Assembly (NCBI GenBank): GCA_014904845.1 | Contig: MU119354.1 | Location: 1 to 64,000, forward strand | Length of the DNA: 64,000 bases | Source: Acephala macrosclerotiorum | Taxonomy: Eukaryota > Ascomycota > Leotiomycetes > Helotiales > Mollisiaceae | Reading direction: 5' to 3' | Shown: piece by piece, positions 34,424-46,072 of the stretch | How positions within the stretch are numbered: the stretch's first letter is position 1 | How the letters are laid out: every line of letters begins with the position of its first letter | The notes under the pieces: generated by a model | Seen by the model: only the letters and a program-made list of their open reading frames with translations | Told to the model about the DNA's origin: nothing | The model's database searches: none | Program-made: the position numbers and the translations under genes

Positions 34424-34671
34424 CGGAGGTACAGCGGGTAAGTAATGTTAGTCCAGACGAGGGTCTGCACGCCACACACGATTTCAACATTTCATAACTT
34501 TCGCTATACCCAAGTGAAAAACTTCATTTGAAGACTAAAATCATTTTTAGAAGGGGGACTATATACTTGTCTTTTTTTCTGTGTTTTTGTGGTACGTTTT
34601 AGTTGTGATGCAAGGGAGCAAACCTGTGACCCTTGTTAGCGCTCTAACATTACTTACCCGCTGTACCTCCG
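34424..34671. mobile_element. 248-bp MITE with 28-bp perfect inverted ends and TA target sites
   Basis: Positions 34424-34451 and 34644-34671 are exact inverted repeats of 28 bp starting CGGAGGTACAGCGGG. Each end is flanked by TA (34422-34423 and 34672-34673), the target duplication of Tc1/mariner elements. The interior has no coding capacity and is not AT-converted. Perfect ends imply recent insertion or gene conversion. It would need a transposase supplied elsewhere in the genome. Confidence 0.85.
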
Positions 34672-34673
34672 TA

Positions 34674-36300
34674 CAAATATTTGCCTAAGCTGCTCTTTCA
34701 ACCCGACATATTCTGTTGCGACACGACACTGGTCTTGTCGACCAAGCACCCCAATATCGGACCCAGCCACGATGTTCGAGGCTTCTAGGAACGGTCCAAG
34801 CTGGACCCAAACAGGACGAGCTAGAGTGTTGTCATGGCTCAGGGTATATTGCATGTTCAGCCTGTATTCTTGGATCTCAGAACCAGTATTCTATTTTAAG
34901 CAATTATTGTTAGGCATTCGGTGTGCTTCGGCAGGATTTTGACGCGTTTTCATCAATGTCTTTTGCAATTAGACGTTTCTATCCAGACCTTGCGATGGTC
35001 TAAAGTTCGTGAGAGATGCCGGGCAAATGTTGGCTACTCGTCACGCAACAAGATCACATCGTTCTAGCCGGTAGAAAGATGAATCATGGAATAATATGAC
35101 CAGGAGTCCTGGTGAGTTCTATTGTTGGAGTCGATATATATTTCAGATGAACTCCAGAGTCGTTTCGTTCTTGGCATTCAAATCACGTTCGCTTCCATAT
35201 TGAAAGTATCATGGATCTCGCAGTCCTCTTGTCAACATTACAATATGAAATTTCGGAAGTCCGGAGGACATCCGCCCATGGTAGTGAAGCTCGGTTGGCC
35301 GTATCCGCCTTCCGGCACGCGATATTGATGTTCAATCCTCCGTCCATGCTCTATCCTGCTTCTCGCGGGCCGGGATTTGGAGAAGATCCAAGGTCCGCCG
35401 TTTTGAGTACTTCTGAAATTTGTATGTTTCCAAGGGATAGCGAGTCTACCAGAAGGCCCAAGAAAATACAAAATGTCATGTTGGGCAGACTAGCTTTACA
35501 CGCCAAAACGTTAACCATGATCCACGTTTACTTAATGTACCGATTATACGATGCGAAGGGATCTTCTATTGTATCCGTTGGTTCTCGACATTCTCGGATA
35601 TCAGCTTGAAGGACTGCTTTGTGTAACGACGGAAGGGCTTGAGCCCAGCTGCACGTGGTTAACGATAAATATAGAAACCTGGTAAGTGCTTCGTCCCGAT
35701 TAGCCGGAGACAGGAGATTGCATAGCTGGCTTTCATATCAGCCTCAAAAAATAGCTTACTTCAAGTCCACAGGATTGGTCTGGGAGGAGTGAAAGGCAGA
35801 GTCTAGGGAGTCGCACGTGGCTTGAAAGCCACACGTGACTTATCCCACTTCCTGAACCTTACAAGACAAAGCTACCGTACTTGCGTTGTTACCGAGTAGG
35901 ATCTTATAAGAATACCAACATTGAGATCTGCCTCGAAGGATAAATATTTGCGCTCGTCCGCGCTCGGGACTCCACTCAAGATTCCGCTCCGCCGCTGGCC
36001 CGCTAGCCCGCTTACCGCCAGCGGGAAGACCGAGTGGATACAGGACTTTGTAGTGAGCAGAGTGTATGTACAGGCCCGGTGCTTGTTATTTATTGCAGTT
36101 CGCAATGATCGAATGTCCTTTCCATTGGACAATTCGAGTCTTCGCTCCACATTGCAGGAAGACAAACTCTCTTGCTCACCGTGCAATCGTCCTCGCCTGG
36201 CCATGGCACACCACTCCAAATTTTTGTCACTACGTTGTCTAAAGCCTGATCCTCCAAAACCTGACATCAACGTCTTCTTGTTTCTATCCCATAAGCCCTT
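34674..36300. other. Stretch with only weak ORFs
   Basis: Overlapping frames on both strands (35211-35609 plus, 35872-36270 minus, 35921-36391 plus) have no recognisable domain or shared splice pattern. The base composition is ordinary, so this is not a RIP island. A gene relic is possible but not supported. Confidence 0.35.
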
Positions 36301-36312
36301 CTATTCAAGATC

Positions 36313-36637
36313 GCATTGTTCCTGGAGATCGTCTGCAAAATTGATCGAATTCTCAGCGACAATCAGGCTTTGGCTGCTACTTGTGCTATAGAATCCGTCA
36401 TTTTCGAGCGCTTGCAGGGAGATTATGACAATATAGCCCTCATCTTTGCCGGATCTGCGAATAGCCTTCGGAGTTTCGAAACCTGGAGCATGGCTCATGG
36501 CGAGGTCTATACACTACCTTTTTTTTTGTTTTTTTTGTTTTATGGACGCTGACTAACTTGCAATTAGATCGATGTTCTAGTCCGTCCTGTTATTTCTGCC
36601 ATTTCTAATTCCCCACGAAGGACTTCATCATAGACGA
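36313..36637 (+). CDS. Possible 3' end of an unrecognised gene
   Basis: The plus strand reads a coherent helical stretch (FLEIVCKIDRILSDNQALA...IFERLQGDYDNIALIFAG) to 36503. A plausible intron follows, with branch GCTGACTAAC and acceptor CAATTAG. The frame then continues IDVLVRPVISAISNSPRR to a TAG at 36635-36637. Donor GTCTAT is weak. I found no convincing 5' exons, so this may be a fragment. I do not recognise the family. Confidence 0.3.
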
Positions 36638-37171
36638 ACTATCGAAAGCGCCCCACCCCCGGACAATCAGATTCAGAGGGAACATCACAGCCCGAAATGA
36701 GGAATCACGTATGACCCTTGCTGAGGCGTTGAATAAAGAAAGGTCTTACCCTGGGAAGACTGGAACATAAAAGACAGGACGGGGTACTAATGTTCGGGAG
36801 CATAAGCATGGGAATTCAGGGGAGCGGGTGCTGCAGAAAGCGGCACAAAAGAAAGGAGTCTATATCTCTGTGGCATCGGGCGATTTGGAGTACAAGGTTG
36901 AAGAAGCTCAGAGACGGGCAGGGTTTGCTGCGAGCAGGATATTGGCAGGTTAGAGAAGGGGCCTACATCTCACGACATAAAGATGTACAGTACCTTGCAG
37001 AATTCACATGTGGATAGTATTCTAATGAAAGACCTCAACCCAATCAAATCACTTGAAGCTCAAGCCTTTTCACGAAATTTCTATTATACGTCCTAATCTA
37101 CAAGTTTTTAAGTAAGAAGTCAAAATCTTACATTCGAAGACAATCAGGACAAAAGCCAACAGGTAAGCACT

Positions 37172-37627
37172 CTACCACCCCTTCTTCTGAGCATAGCCTT
37201 CCGCGGCCTGCGCGGCCTTCCCCTCAATGCCTCCTGATCCTCCTGAGGATCCACCAAAGCCGCCTGAACTCTGTCCTTGACCTCCACTCTGGCCCTGGCC
37301 CTGACTCTGACCTCCGTACCCCCCCGAGTTCTGTTGATCGCTGTCGTTCGATCCTCCGTATCCTCCTGAGCTCTGCTGATTGCTCGAGTCGCTTGATCCT
37401 CCATATCCACCTGAGCTCTGCTGCTGATTGTTGCCAGAGTCATTAGAGCCATAGCTAGAGTCACTGGTATTGCTATTCCCCATGCCGGAGTCGTTGTTCG
37501 ATAAACCTCCGTAGCCGCCCGACGACTGCTGGTTGGAGGAGTCGTTGGAGCCGTAGCTGTCTGAGTCGGAGTTTCCTTGGCCTTGTTGTTGTTGGGAGTC
37601 GTTATCGTTATTGTTTGAGCCGAACAT
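37172..37627 (-). CDS. Low-complexity Gly/Ser/Gln/Asn-rich protein, 151 aa
   Basis: A single-exon ATG-to-stop frame encodes MFGSNNNDNDSQQQQ followed by repeats of QSSGGYGGS/QNSGGYGG type and an ordered-looking tail EGKAAQAAEGYAQKKGW. There is no signal peptide or membrane segment. The Gly-Tyr-Gly spacing with Gln and Ser resembles prion-like, phase-separating domains, which is a compositional statement only. The repeats make strand assignment easy: the opposite-strand frame is its shadow. The conserved-looking C-terminal tail suggests a real small protein. Function unknown. Confidence 0.6.
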   Translation of the reverse strand: MFGSNNNDNDSQQQQGQGNSDSDSYGSNDSSNQQSSGGYGGLSNNDSGMGNSNTSDSSYGSNDSGNNQQQSSGGYGGSSDSSNQQSSGGYGGSNDSDQQNSGGYGGQSQGQGQSGGQGQSSGGFGGSSGGSGGIEGKAAQAAEGYAQKKGW

Positions 37628-38863
37628 GATTGCGATTGTTGGGGTGAGGTTGATTGGAGGATTGGAAAGTGTTTGACGAAGGTGATTGATTGAGGTGAGT
37701 GAAGTGCTTATGGATGATGAGAGAGGATTGAATGGTGTGAAGGGTCGACTATATACCCCGTTTGGAGTTTAGAGTTCATGCAAGACTTGATATTATGCAC
37801 TGTCCTCAAGCTCCAAGCTCGTCATGACCCCGCGCATCTTGCCCCTCTTTCGAACTTGCTCTCAGAAGCACCGCTCTCTCTCCTCACCCCTAGCCTTCCC
37901 TTTTCAGCTTGCCAGCCCACGAAATCCACAATAGTTCACCTGTTTCTGTCTCAGAAACCTGTATCAAGCATCATCGCATGCCACAAAAGCAAGCTTATTC
38001 CAAAAGCATCCGCACCCCTACGCAGAAAGCAAGATTCTCGTCCAAAAGCGCAACCTCGCATGTGAAGAACACACCCCACCCGCCATTTTGAACCGTCTTC
38101 TCCAAACATATGCGAGTTTGGAAGCTCAAAATCGTACACCATTTCATCCCAAAACATCCAGTTCTCCGCGGCACGAAGCAAGTCTCTCATCAACACATTC
38201 CCAAAAGTATTCAAAGAATGCGCCCAATGCAAAGAAAAACAACCCCACCAACCCCTCTACCAAATTCTCCCCTCTGCAGTAAGCCAAAAAAGCCAGGTCT
38301 TACTCCAAAAGCTTATCCAAACATCCTGTTTCTGAGCCGCATCAACGCTTACTCGGCTGCACATACCCTGCATATGACCTCATCCGCAAAACACCAACGA
38401 GCAAAGAGCAAGATAAAATGCAAAAAGAACATACGACTTTGAACTATAAAGACGGATCTGCAATGCCTGTTCTACGTTGGGATGAAACGGTGGCGAAGGA
38501 AGGATGAAAGAGGGAACTTGGTCTTTGGGCAAAATTTCTTGGCAGGGTCTTCGCCTCTTCCTCGCGTACCTTTACACCCCTCAAAAGGCGACCCCCAAAA
38601 CTACTGAACTGCCGACTTCAGACAAATGTCCGCTTTTTTGTGGCCCGTGAAAACTTGCCTGGACAGATCCAATCACAAGAAAATGCTACCTGGGACAGGA
38701 GCCGAGATAAAAAGGGGGTAATCGCTGTTTTCTCAATGGTCGAGAATTCCTATGTATCAACTGTACAAAATTCTCATTACAGAAGCCGTAGCTCCATCCC
38801 CAATTCCACTTCACAGACAAACAACAATCTCGTACTCAATTTTCCACCTCATGCAGCTGCTGC
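37628..38863. other. Intergenic between the low-complexity gene and SYP1
   Basis: The 37628-37760 part is the promoter of the gene at 37172. From 37780 to 38860 short frames occur but none is supported. Base composition is even. SYP1 ends at 38864 on the minus strand. Confidence 0.4.
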
Positions 38864-41763
38864 CTATCTCGCTTCATACTTCCCACTAACCAACTTTCTG
38901 TGCGTAGCAATCTCTTTCCACGTTCCTGCTGGAGACGCTGTAGTCGGACTCATCGTCTCATCTGCAAACGGATCATCCTCCACCGTCTCCTTTTCTTTGC
39001 CCTTCAAAGGCTCAAACTTCGACAAGCTTATGCCGCTACCAATCCCCGTTCCAGCTGGGTTGTTGATCTCCCATCTTGCTTCAATGTGGCCTTGTTCTGG
39101 GACAGCTCCTTCTGTTCCTACAAATCGACAAATGACTCTGTGCCGTTCATGCGTAAGTGTGACGTCTCCCAAGCGCCAGTAGACGAGAGATTTCTCCTTA
39201 AGATGTGTACCTGTAGGTTTCGTCTGGCACTGAGTAGCACGAGCACCTTGGTAGATTGCGACGAGAACAAGGTTGTTGAATGTGATTGGTTCTGTGGAGC
39301 AAGCTGGATTGAGACTGTATTCCAAAATAAGACCTAATTTGTCAGTGCCCTGCTTCTTCCATTCTTGCCTAATAAGGAGAGGCCCATGGGTAGTTATGTC
39401 CGTGTCGTCAATGTGGACTCGGTATGTGAAGGCCGACGTCGCTTTTGGCGTAAGAGAGAATAAGTTGATCGCGAATTCATCAGGCTTTTCGTCCGAAACT
39501 GGATTGATGAAAGTTCTGTTTGGTCCAATCGACTCGAGATTTGGGAAGTTGTCTATCCGAATTGTTTCATGTGCTAAGGTTTGTTAGGATAAAAGAAATA
39601 AGGTACAAAGCAAGTTTTGACTTACTCGAAGTTAAGAAGTCATCCGCCGGATTGTGGCTTAAGGCAATTTCACCACTTATTATCATCGACTTGGTTTCGC
39701 CATTTTCGAATGAAGCACTCACGGTCTCGATGATAGATGCATTGAGTCCAGGCTCATGCCCGTCGGCATGTTTCATGGTCGCGTGATTGGTTAGAGAGTG
39801 ACCTGAGCGAATTGATGTTGTATCTGAAATGCTCGGAGCACCATGGTTTTCGGACGATAAAGCTGCTAATGCACCTGCTCTGGCTGCCGATATCCCGGGA
39901 GACGGCGGTATATTGGTGTCCTGGGCGGCAACATCGAGCGAGTTTGAGGCTGCTGAAACGTACATTGTGTTCCGAACATCTCTTCGACCTCTAACAGTAC
40001 CAGCCTTGCGATTCGGCGTCACCGCTGATCTCAGTGTATTTGCAACATTCGACAAGGCAGCTTGAGCATCGGCGTCTTGTTCTGGAATGGGCTCTTTCCC
40101 AATCTCAAACTTGAGTCTCTGTTCATCATTCTCTTGCTGGGCATCATTTTCTGCTTGGGAGATAGGGTCATTCATCGGAGCCGGGACACTGAAGCCCTCG
40201 GAATCCTTCTGTACCTCATTCGCTGCCTTCTTCTGAGAAGGTGGAGGGCCTTCAGGAGGCTGTACATCTGACATGTCAAAAAGATCAGCAGCTGTAGGGC
40301 CATTCGCATTCGGCCTGCCAGCGACAGAGTCTGCAATCAAAGCGGAATCTGCATGCGTATTGTTTGAAGTTCCGTTCGTTTGCTTTGTCGGACTTGTGGC
40401 AGTTGGGGATTCAGCCAGAGAGGAGAGGCGATTGTCGCGAGGAGGCGACTCTCGAAGATTGTTCGACGATGTTCGAGGCGATGGACTCGGCCGCCCATCT
40501 CTGCTCGATGTCCCTCTGCTAAAGGCTACAAATCCTTTATTTGGGGACGCGGAGCGTCCGAATGGGCCGATGCTCTGCCGACGTTTTCCACCACCAAGCA
40601 TAGTTCCGAAACGGCTCTTCAAGTTTTTAGACTCCTTGACTTGATTGCCTTCCTTGCTATCCTTCCAAGTCATATTTTTGGACTCCTTGGCTTCCCTACC
40701 TTCTTTCGAATTCGTTGTGTCGTGTCGCGTTGGCTGGGAATGCTCACTCTGATTGTCTGTGTGTGTTGTATGCGTAGACCTAGGAGTCTGCGGAGGTGCT
40801 GCGAGGCTTGCATTGCCAGTATGCTCAGTTCCAACTGATGACAATTGTCTTGCTCGCCGTTCCGTTATAGGCAGTCCTTGGACACTAGCTGCCGCCCAAT
40901 TTCGAATTTCCCGACTTGTGTCAATCTCCAGCAGTGAAGTCAGAGTCTCCTCGACCGTTTTCCGGTTTCGCTCCACCAGGTCTGCCTCGTGGGTTTCGTA
41001 CTGCGTGAGAACATCCCGTAGATGATTCAATCGTAGCTCGTCCAATGCTTGGAGATTCTCCATTATAAATGGTGCTTGCGCCTCCCACTGCTGCGTGGCC
41101 GTCTGCAGCCTCGTAGTAGCTTGTTCTACCTTCTGGGCATTGGCCTTGCCTCCCTTTGAACTTAACCTGTCAGACTTGCTCTGGGCGTCCTCCAGCTCCT
41201 TCGCCATATTTGAGAGATTCCCTTGTATTGTCGGCATCCCTGACATCTCCCGGTTTGTAGAGGCAAAATTGCGAAGCGGTTGTTCGACATCCTTGTCTAT
41301 ACGGTCGGATAGTAATGCGTGCGACTTCGCGATCTCATCGGTGGAATGAACAATCCTTCTCCAGGGTGCTTCGAATATGCTATGCCAGGTCTTAGCCAGA
41401 TCCATGTAACTCCCCATAGTGTTGCATACCCCAATTCTCCCTGAGACTCTGGCAATGGCTTCTGGGCAAGCTTTTTGAGGCCTGCGACATACGCCTGTTC
41501 GACCTTCCGGCGTTCCTAGTGATGTGTAAACAGCGTGTTGCGAAACTCCATGCGTAATGTGTCATACCAGCAGCCAATCTGCAATCTCTGAATTGACCTT
41601 GCCTATCCTCTTTACTCGTTCATTAAATTTATGGACGGCACCGGCAGGTTGCAGCCGCTCCTTTGCAGCAGTCAGCAGAGGCACCGAGACTCGACAACCA
41701 CAAGTATTGCGACAGAATGCTTACCAGCATCGCTGGGTATTCCTGCCGCGACAACGCCTCCAT
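38864..41763 (-). CDS. SYP1: Endocytic F-BAR/muHD protein Syp1 (FCHo homologue)
   Basis: Five exons (41763-41725, 41660-41568, 41515-41430, 41379-39626, 39573-38864) sum to 894 codons (893 aa). The start reads MEALSRQEYPAML, typical of the family. The F-BAR domain fills about residues 1-260 (RVKRIGKVNSEIADWLLERRKVEQAYVAGLKKLA, then IFEAPWRRIVHSTDEIAKSHALL and HLRDVLTQYETHEADLVERN). The middle (about 270-600) is disordered and Ser/Pro rich. The C-terminal 290 residues form the mu-homology domain, starting near LNASIIETVSASFENG. Syp1 binds membrane and cargo early in clathrin endocytosis and acts at septin sites in yeast. The first exons are short and would be missed by a plain ORF search. Confidence 0.9.
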
Positions 41764-42244
41764 GGTAGCTGTGTTTCACGGCACTGATTGGCGTCAGAGA
41801 TAATCGCGCATAATAATAAGCAGTATAGTAGCGATGCGATGGGACTATGGTCGTGGAATGGGAGAAGGAATGACATCGACAGCGAGCTCTCAAGTTCGTG
41901 TGCACGAGCACGACGAGAGGGCGGCTCTTTCCACGGGCGGATCTTCGGTCTGGAGACATCCCTGCAAATATTGTGTTCGTGCATAAAATAGCACAAAACC
42001 TTCATAAGTGGCACAATAAAAGCATTGGGCATGAATGGGGTTTGTTTTTGACGAAAGCAATCGAATTTATCTAATCAATCTGCCCATTCTTGACACTGCT
42101 TCTATTGCTCTTCTCTCTCCATCTTGGTCGACAACGTCATTGACTTCACGATCGGTAACCACGACCAGCGAAGGCTAAAAGAGGACAAGTCATCACCGGA
42201 CGAGGACTATCCCGGCATTTCCGGAATGGATCTGGGAAGCAGAG
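41764..42244. promoter_or_regulatory. Divergent promoter region of SYP1 and the CDK-like kinase
   Basis: A 481-bp gap separates the two divergent start codons. No repeat or ORF is supported. No specific factor site is claimed. Confidence 0.4.
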
Positions 42245-43815
42245 ATGACCTCGGCACCTAATTGGAGATCTGACTTGAAGGCTACAGAGCGGTATGAGAA
42301 TATTGAGAGGCTGTAAGTAATGAGGTCAGCGTAGCAATGCAGTTCTGACTAGAATGATTCCTGCAGAAGCCAAAGCATCGAAGCCAAAGGGCTAAGCGCA
42401 ACTGGTGCTTCTCATAAGGCAGCTTTTGCAGCTGAAACAGAGGCTTATAACACCTCTAAGACTAGGGTAAGGACGTTTCACGATGATACATGGTCACGTG
42501 TTATATTCCACTTTGCGCTCTTCGTTCTTGTTTACAGTCACAATATTTCTACATGTGTGCTCTAAGCATGGCACCAAGGTATTGCTGTACGTTCGTTGAG
42601 ATTCGAGTGAGGTAATCTCTTCTTTGAGATATCCTGAGGACTTCCCGGCGTTGGACTATTCTGACCCTTCAATGAAACTGCTATCAAGATCAGTTCAACT
42701 ATCTTCATATTTCAAATTTCAGATATACCCTTCAGTCTGAACAAGACTAAATTTAGTAATGGCTTAGAAAGAATACGATATAGCCTGCAAATCTCTCATC
42801 GAAGCCTCTCCCGCCGACCTCAAAACAGCAGGCGAAGAACCAAACACACCCGGAATAGCTATCGGACCCTATCCACACTGCCACCCCATCGCTGTCGGGC
42901 TCGTCTCGGAAGTCTACCGCAATAAGACTCTCGCCCTCAAAGTCATCACCGAGACCCACAATGTTGAGCCTCACAACCCCGATGTCGAGATCAAGATCCT
43001 GAGAGCCCTCGATCACCCCTCAATTATCAAGCTCAACTCAACTTTTAGAGATCAAGAACGGCGACTCGTACTTGTCTTCCCTTTCATGCCATTGAATCTT
43101 GCGAAGATCATTGCCAATGGGCCAGTACCTGCGAAACTTACCAAGTCATGCTTTCGCGATCTGTTCTCGGGGCTTGCTTACCTACACGAGCAAGGTATAA
43201 TTCATCGAGATATCAAGCCTTCTAACCTTCTCCTCGCTTCACCCTCTGGACCAGCTCTCCTCTCAGATTTCGGCACAACATGGCATCCGGAATTCTCCCC
43301 ATCCTCTTCACTTCCTGAGTCTCCGGACCACAAAGTCCTCGAAGTAGGAACAACATGCTACCGTGCTCCAGAAACCCTCTTCGGCAATCGTGCTTATGGA
43401 ACAAGTCTGGATCTTTGGTCTGCCGGAGCAATGCTAGCAGAATGCTTGAGAGAGAATACAGAGCCGCTATTCCAGAGCCGAGAGACGAGTGAGGACGGGA
43501 ACCAACTTGGACTGATCCTGAGTATGTTTAAGACAATAGGAACACCGACCGAGGAAACCTGGCCAGAAGCTGTGAATTTCACTACACCGCCTTTCAAATG
43601 GTATCAAGTATTTCCTGGAAAGCCATGGGAAGAGTTGTTGAGTGGCGTGGGAGAGATTGAGAGAGACTTGGTACAGAAGTTGGTGGTTTATGAGAGTGGG
43701 AAGAGGTTGAAGGCTGCTGAGGTATGTTGTCCTTACCGGTATCGATCATTTTTGCTAAATGGATGACTCGTAGGCGCTCGAACATTCATACTTCGAAGGG
43801 TTGAATGAATCATAA
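42245..43815 (+). CDS. CDK-like Ser/Thr kinase (possibly Csk1/CAK type)
   Basis: Exons 42245-42312, 42367-42466, 42768-43721 and 43774-43815 join to 388 codons (387 aa). The kinase fold is clear: LALKVITE (Lys of the ATP site), EIKILRALDHPSIIKL, IIHRDIKPSNLLL, LLSDFGTTW and the CYRAPETLFG activation-segment end, then SLDLWSAGAMLAECL. The short length, the compact C-lobe and the CDK-style YRAPE fit a CDK-activating kinase of the Csk1 group, but this is inferred. The third intron is 301 nt, long for this genome. Without it the ATG at 42759 meets a TAG two codons later, so the spliced model is preferred. Confidence 0.7.
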
Positions 43816-44646
43816 AGCTGACGTGACCAATCCGCCAGACTTTGCGTAGAACAAATCAATGTATATCCTACTTTATACCAAACACCTGAAGTATGGAATA
43901 TTGCATTTCAAGTGAAAAGTTAAGCAATGCCATTGATTGTCTTGAACAATATGATCAGCAAGCGCTGAGCAACCCGAATGAACATCACATTTCCTCTCTC
44001 AAATTAGTCTGCTTTCTGCCTATATTCTTCGCTATCTGGCTTTTGGCTCAAATTCCGACGTCTGCTGCCAAACGATCAAGCTGTTGTCAATAATCTGCTC
44101 TACTTGTAGCCGTTCAATATCGACTTGAGATTTTGAGGCACAGGTCTCCAGTGCGGAATTCATTTTCGTACAGTGGCTACCAGGTATATCGGAGAATAAT
44201 CTTGAACCAAATCGTATCCCCACATCAAGTTGGAGCACAAGCAGTACAATGAACCTGGCATGTACCTAAGCACCTTCACAGTTTTGTCATTTTTGAAAAA
44301 GCGTCGAATTAATTTTCGAATCGTTCACGCAAAAGCTCGTAAGCAAAGCACACGGTCGTGAGCAAATCTAGTTAAGTTCGTCTAGCTATCATTCTGTATT
44401 ATCCTCGAGTCATCATCAGTCATCTCCCATGATATCAAATGCATATCATCGTCCATCCATCCACCCATGTAACAATCGAAGAAAGCAAGCGCCATCTCAG
44501 GTGCAGCCCACTCAGCATAGCAACCAATTCTCCATCCCTCGAGTCGCAATGCACTATCACACTATCTATTCTACAAATCAAGTCAATGTCATCCCCCTTA
44601 TATATATCAAAGGTAAATCAACTTACAAATCTCTCCTCCAGCCCCT
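43816..44646. other. Intergenic, kinase 3' side
   Basis: No gene is supported. Short frames lack domains or splice signals. The region separates the kinase from the convergent secreted-protein gene. Confidence 0.4.
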
Positions 44647-45068
44647 CTACTCAGAAGCCTCCCAAGACCGATTCCCAATACACCAACACTGCGCGCTAGT
44701 ACAGTGCCTCCCATCCCCAGCAACATTGGCATAAAACCCACCGTTTCCATCGCATTGAGCATCGTAAGGGTCCGAAGCACACATTCCTGCCGTGCCGCCT
44801 GTGCAATAGAGTTGGAAACCATCTTGGGCGGATGGAGATTGGAGGATGGCGTTGATGGCTGTGATGTCGAGCATGGCGGTGTCGCGGGTTGAGGGTGAGT
44901 TGGTGGCTGGGAGGGCGAAGGCGGAGGTGGTGAAGATGAGGAGAGCGAGGAGGGTTGTAAGGAGTGTCTGGTAGGGATTAGTATTGGTTTGGTATGGTGG
45001 CAACGGAAGAGGGTGGTAGACTAGCGAGCGAAGATCAATGGTGGGTAGAGGCTTACGTTGAAGACCAT
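44647..45068 (-). CDS. Small secreted cysteine-containing protein, 110 aa
   Basis: Exon 1 (45068-45057) gives only MVFN; exon 2 (44967-44647) supplies the rest. Together they form a signal peptide (MVFNTLLTTLLALLIFTTSAFALP) and a mature chain of about 85 residues with six cysteines in the pattern C..C..C..C..CxC. The minute first exon is preferred over the longer in-frame start in the intron because it gives a clean signal peptide and GT-AG splice sites. Size, secretion and cysteine content match effector-like or surface proteins of ascomycetes. I do not recognise a family. Confidence 0.7.
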
Positions 45069-46072
45069 CTTTGCAGGTGGTGATTGAGGTCTGGAGAACG
45101 GATGGTTTTGTTTGAGATTGTGGGGTGTCTAGGGTAGTGTATTGTGGCGTGAAGCCTTGACGTTGACAGTCTATTTCAGTCTATCCTGTAAGATTGTAAG
45201 GCCAGCTCGGAGTTGCGAAGAGTGTGTGGAGAAGGCAGAGGAAAGAAAAAGAATATGGAGAAAAGATGACCTCTCTTATACAAAGAGGAGAGACTTCAAG
45301 TCATCTAAGCGAGATGAGCAAGCCTTATTCCTGGTGCTTGACTCTAAAGTGAGTTTCCATCAGGCAATTTGAATCCCAAGAGGAAAGCTACGACCATTCA
45401 CAGAAGATCACATGCCCCTTACATTCACATGGTACCACGATCCCTCACTATATCTCTTACCAAACAACGTTTGTTCCACTCCCAAAACATGCACATGCAA
45501 GTTCGGGTACCTGCATCGAGGAGAATTACCAAGTTCATCCTATCACAAAGGTGTTCTTCGCGCGTTCTATGCAGAGTTTGATGAGGTCCTGTAGTACAAA
45601 ATGCGGGCAACCCGAGGTGCAGTTCAAGTACGTCGGAGGCTTGATTTCATGTTATGTAACGGGCAATTTCTGTCATGCATGACCGTTGACCGCCTGTCTC
45701 TTGTTGTTATACAAGGTGTTTCTTTGGGCATGAATGTCACTTCACACATGTCTAAGGTTGGAAATGGAATTCATTTTAAGTCTCTTGTATGTGGTAGAGG
45801 AGACATCTGCACCTTTCCATGAGAAAGAAGCCGAGGTTTGCAACGTTGCTTTTTTCCCTACGGAATGGCTTGTATGTGGAGGTTTCTATAAGCTCGACGA
45901 GTTGAGAGCAATTTGGATGCTCGATGATGAGTGGAATCAATAGTAGCCATTGGCGCCTCACCAGACTTCTCCCCTTACCCTTATATCAGCCACCTTGCCC
46001 CCACCACACGTGATGCAGTAGCACAGCACTTCGGTGCTCCATCTCCAACTTCGTTCTTGAGGTGTCATAGCA
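45069..46072. other. Intergenic, no supported gene
   Basis: Contains the promoter of the small secreted protein next to 45068. Frames at 45142-45372, 45601-45822 and 45734-45943 have no domain or conserved start. No repeat was recognised. Confidence 0.4.

Noticed and set aside
40380..41349. Several plus-strand frames inside SYP1
   Set aside because: Antisense shadows of the F-BAR and linker coding sequence.
42759..42767. ATG GCT TAG read as a nonsense mutation at kinase codon 3
   Set aside because: The TAG can be the acceptor of an intron that joins upstream exons 42245-42466 in phase, giving a longer and better N-terminus.
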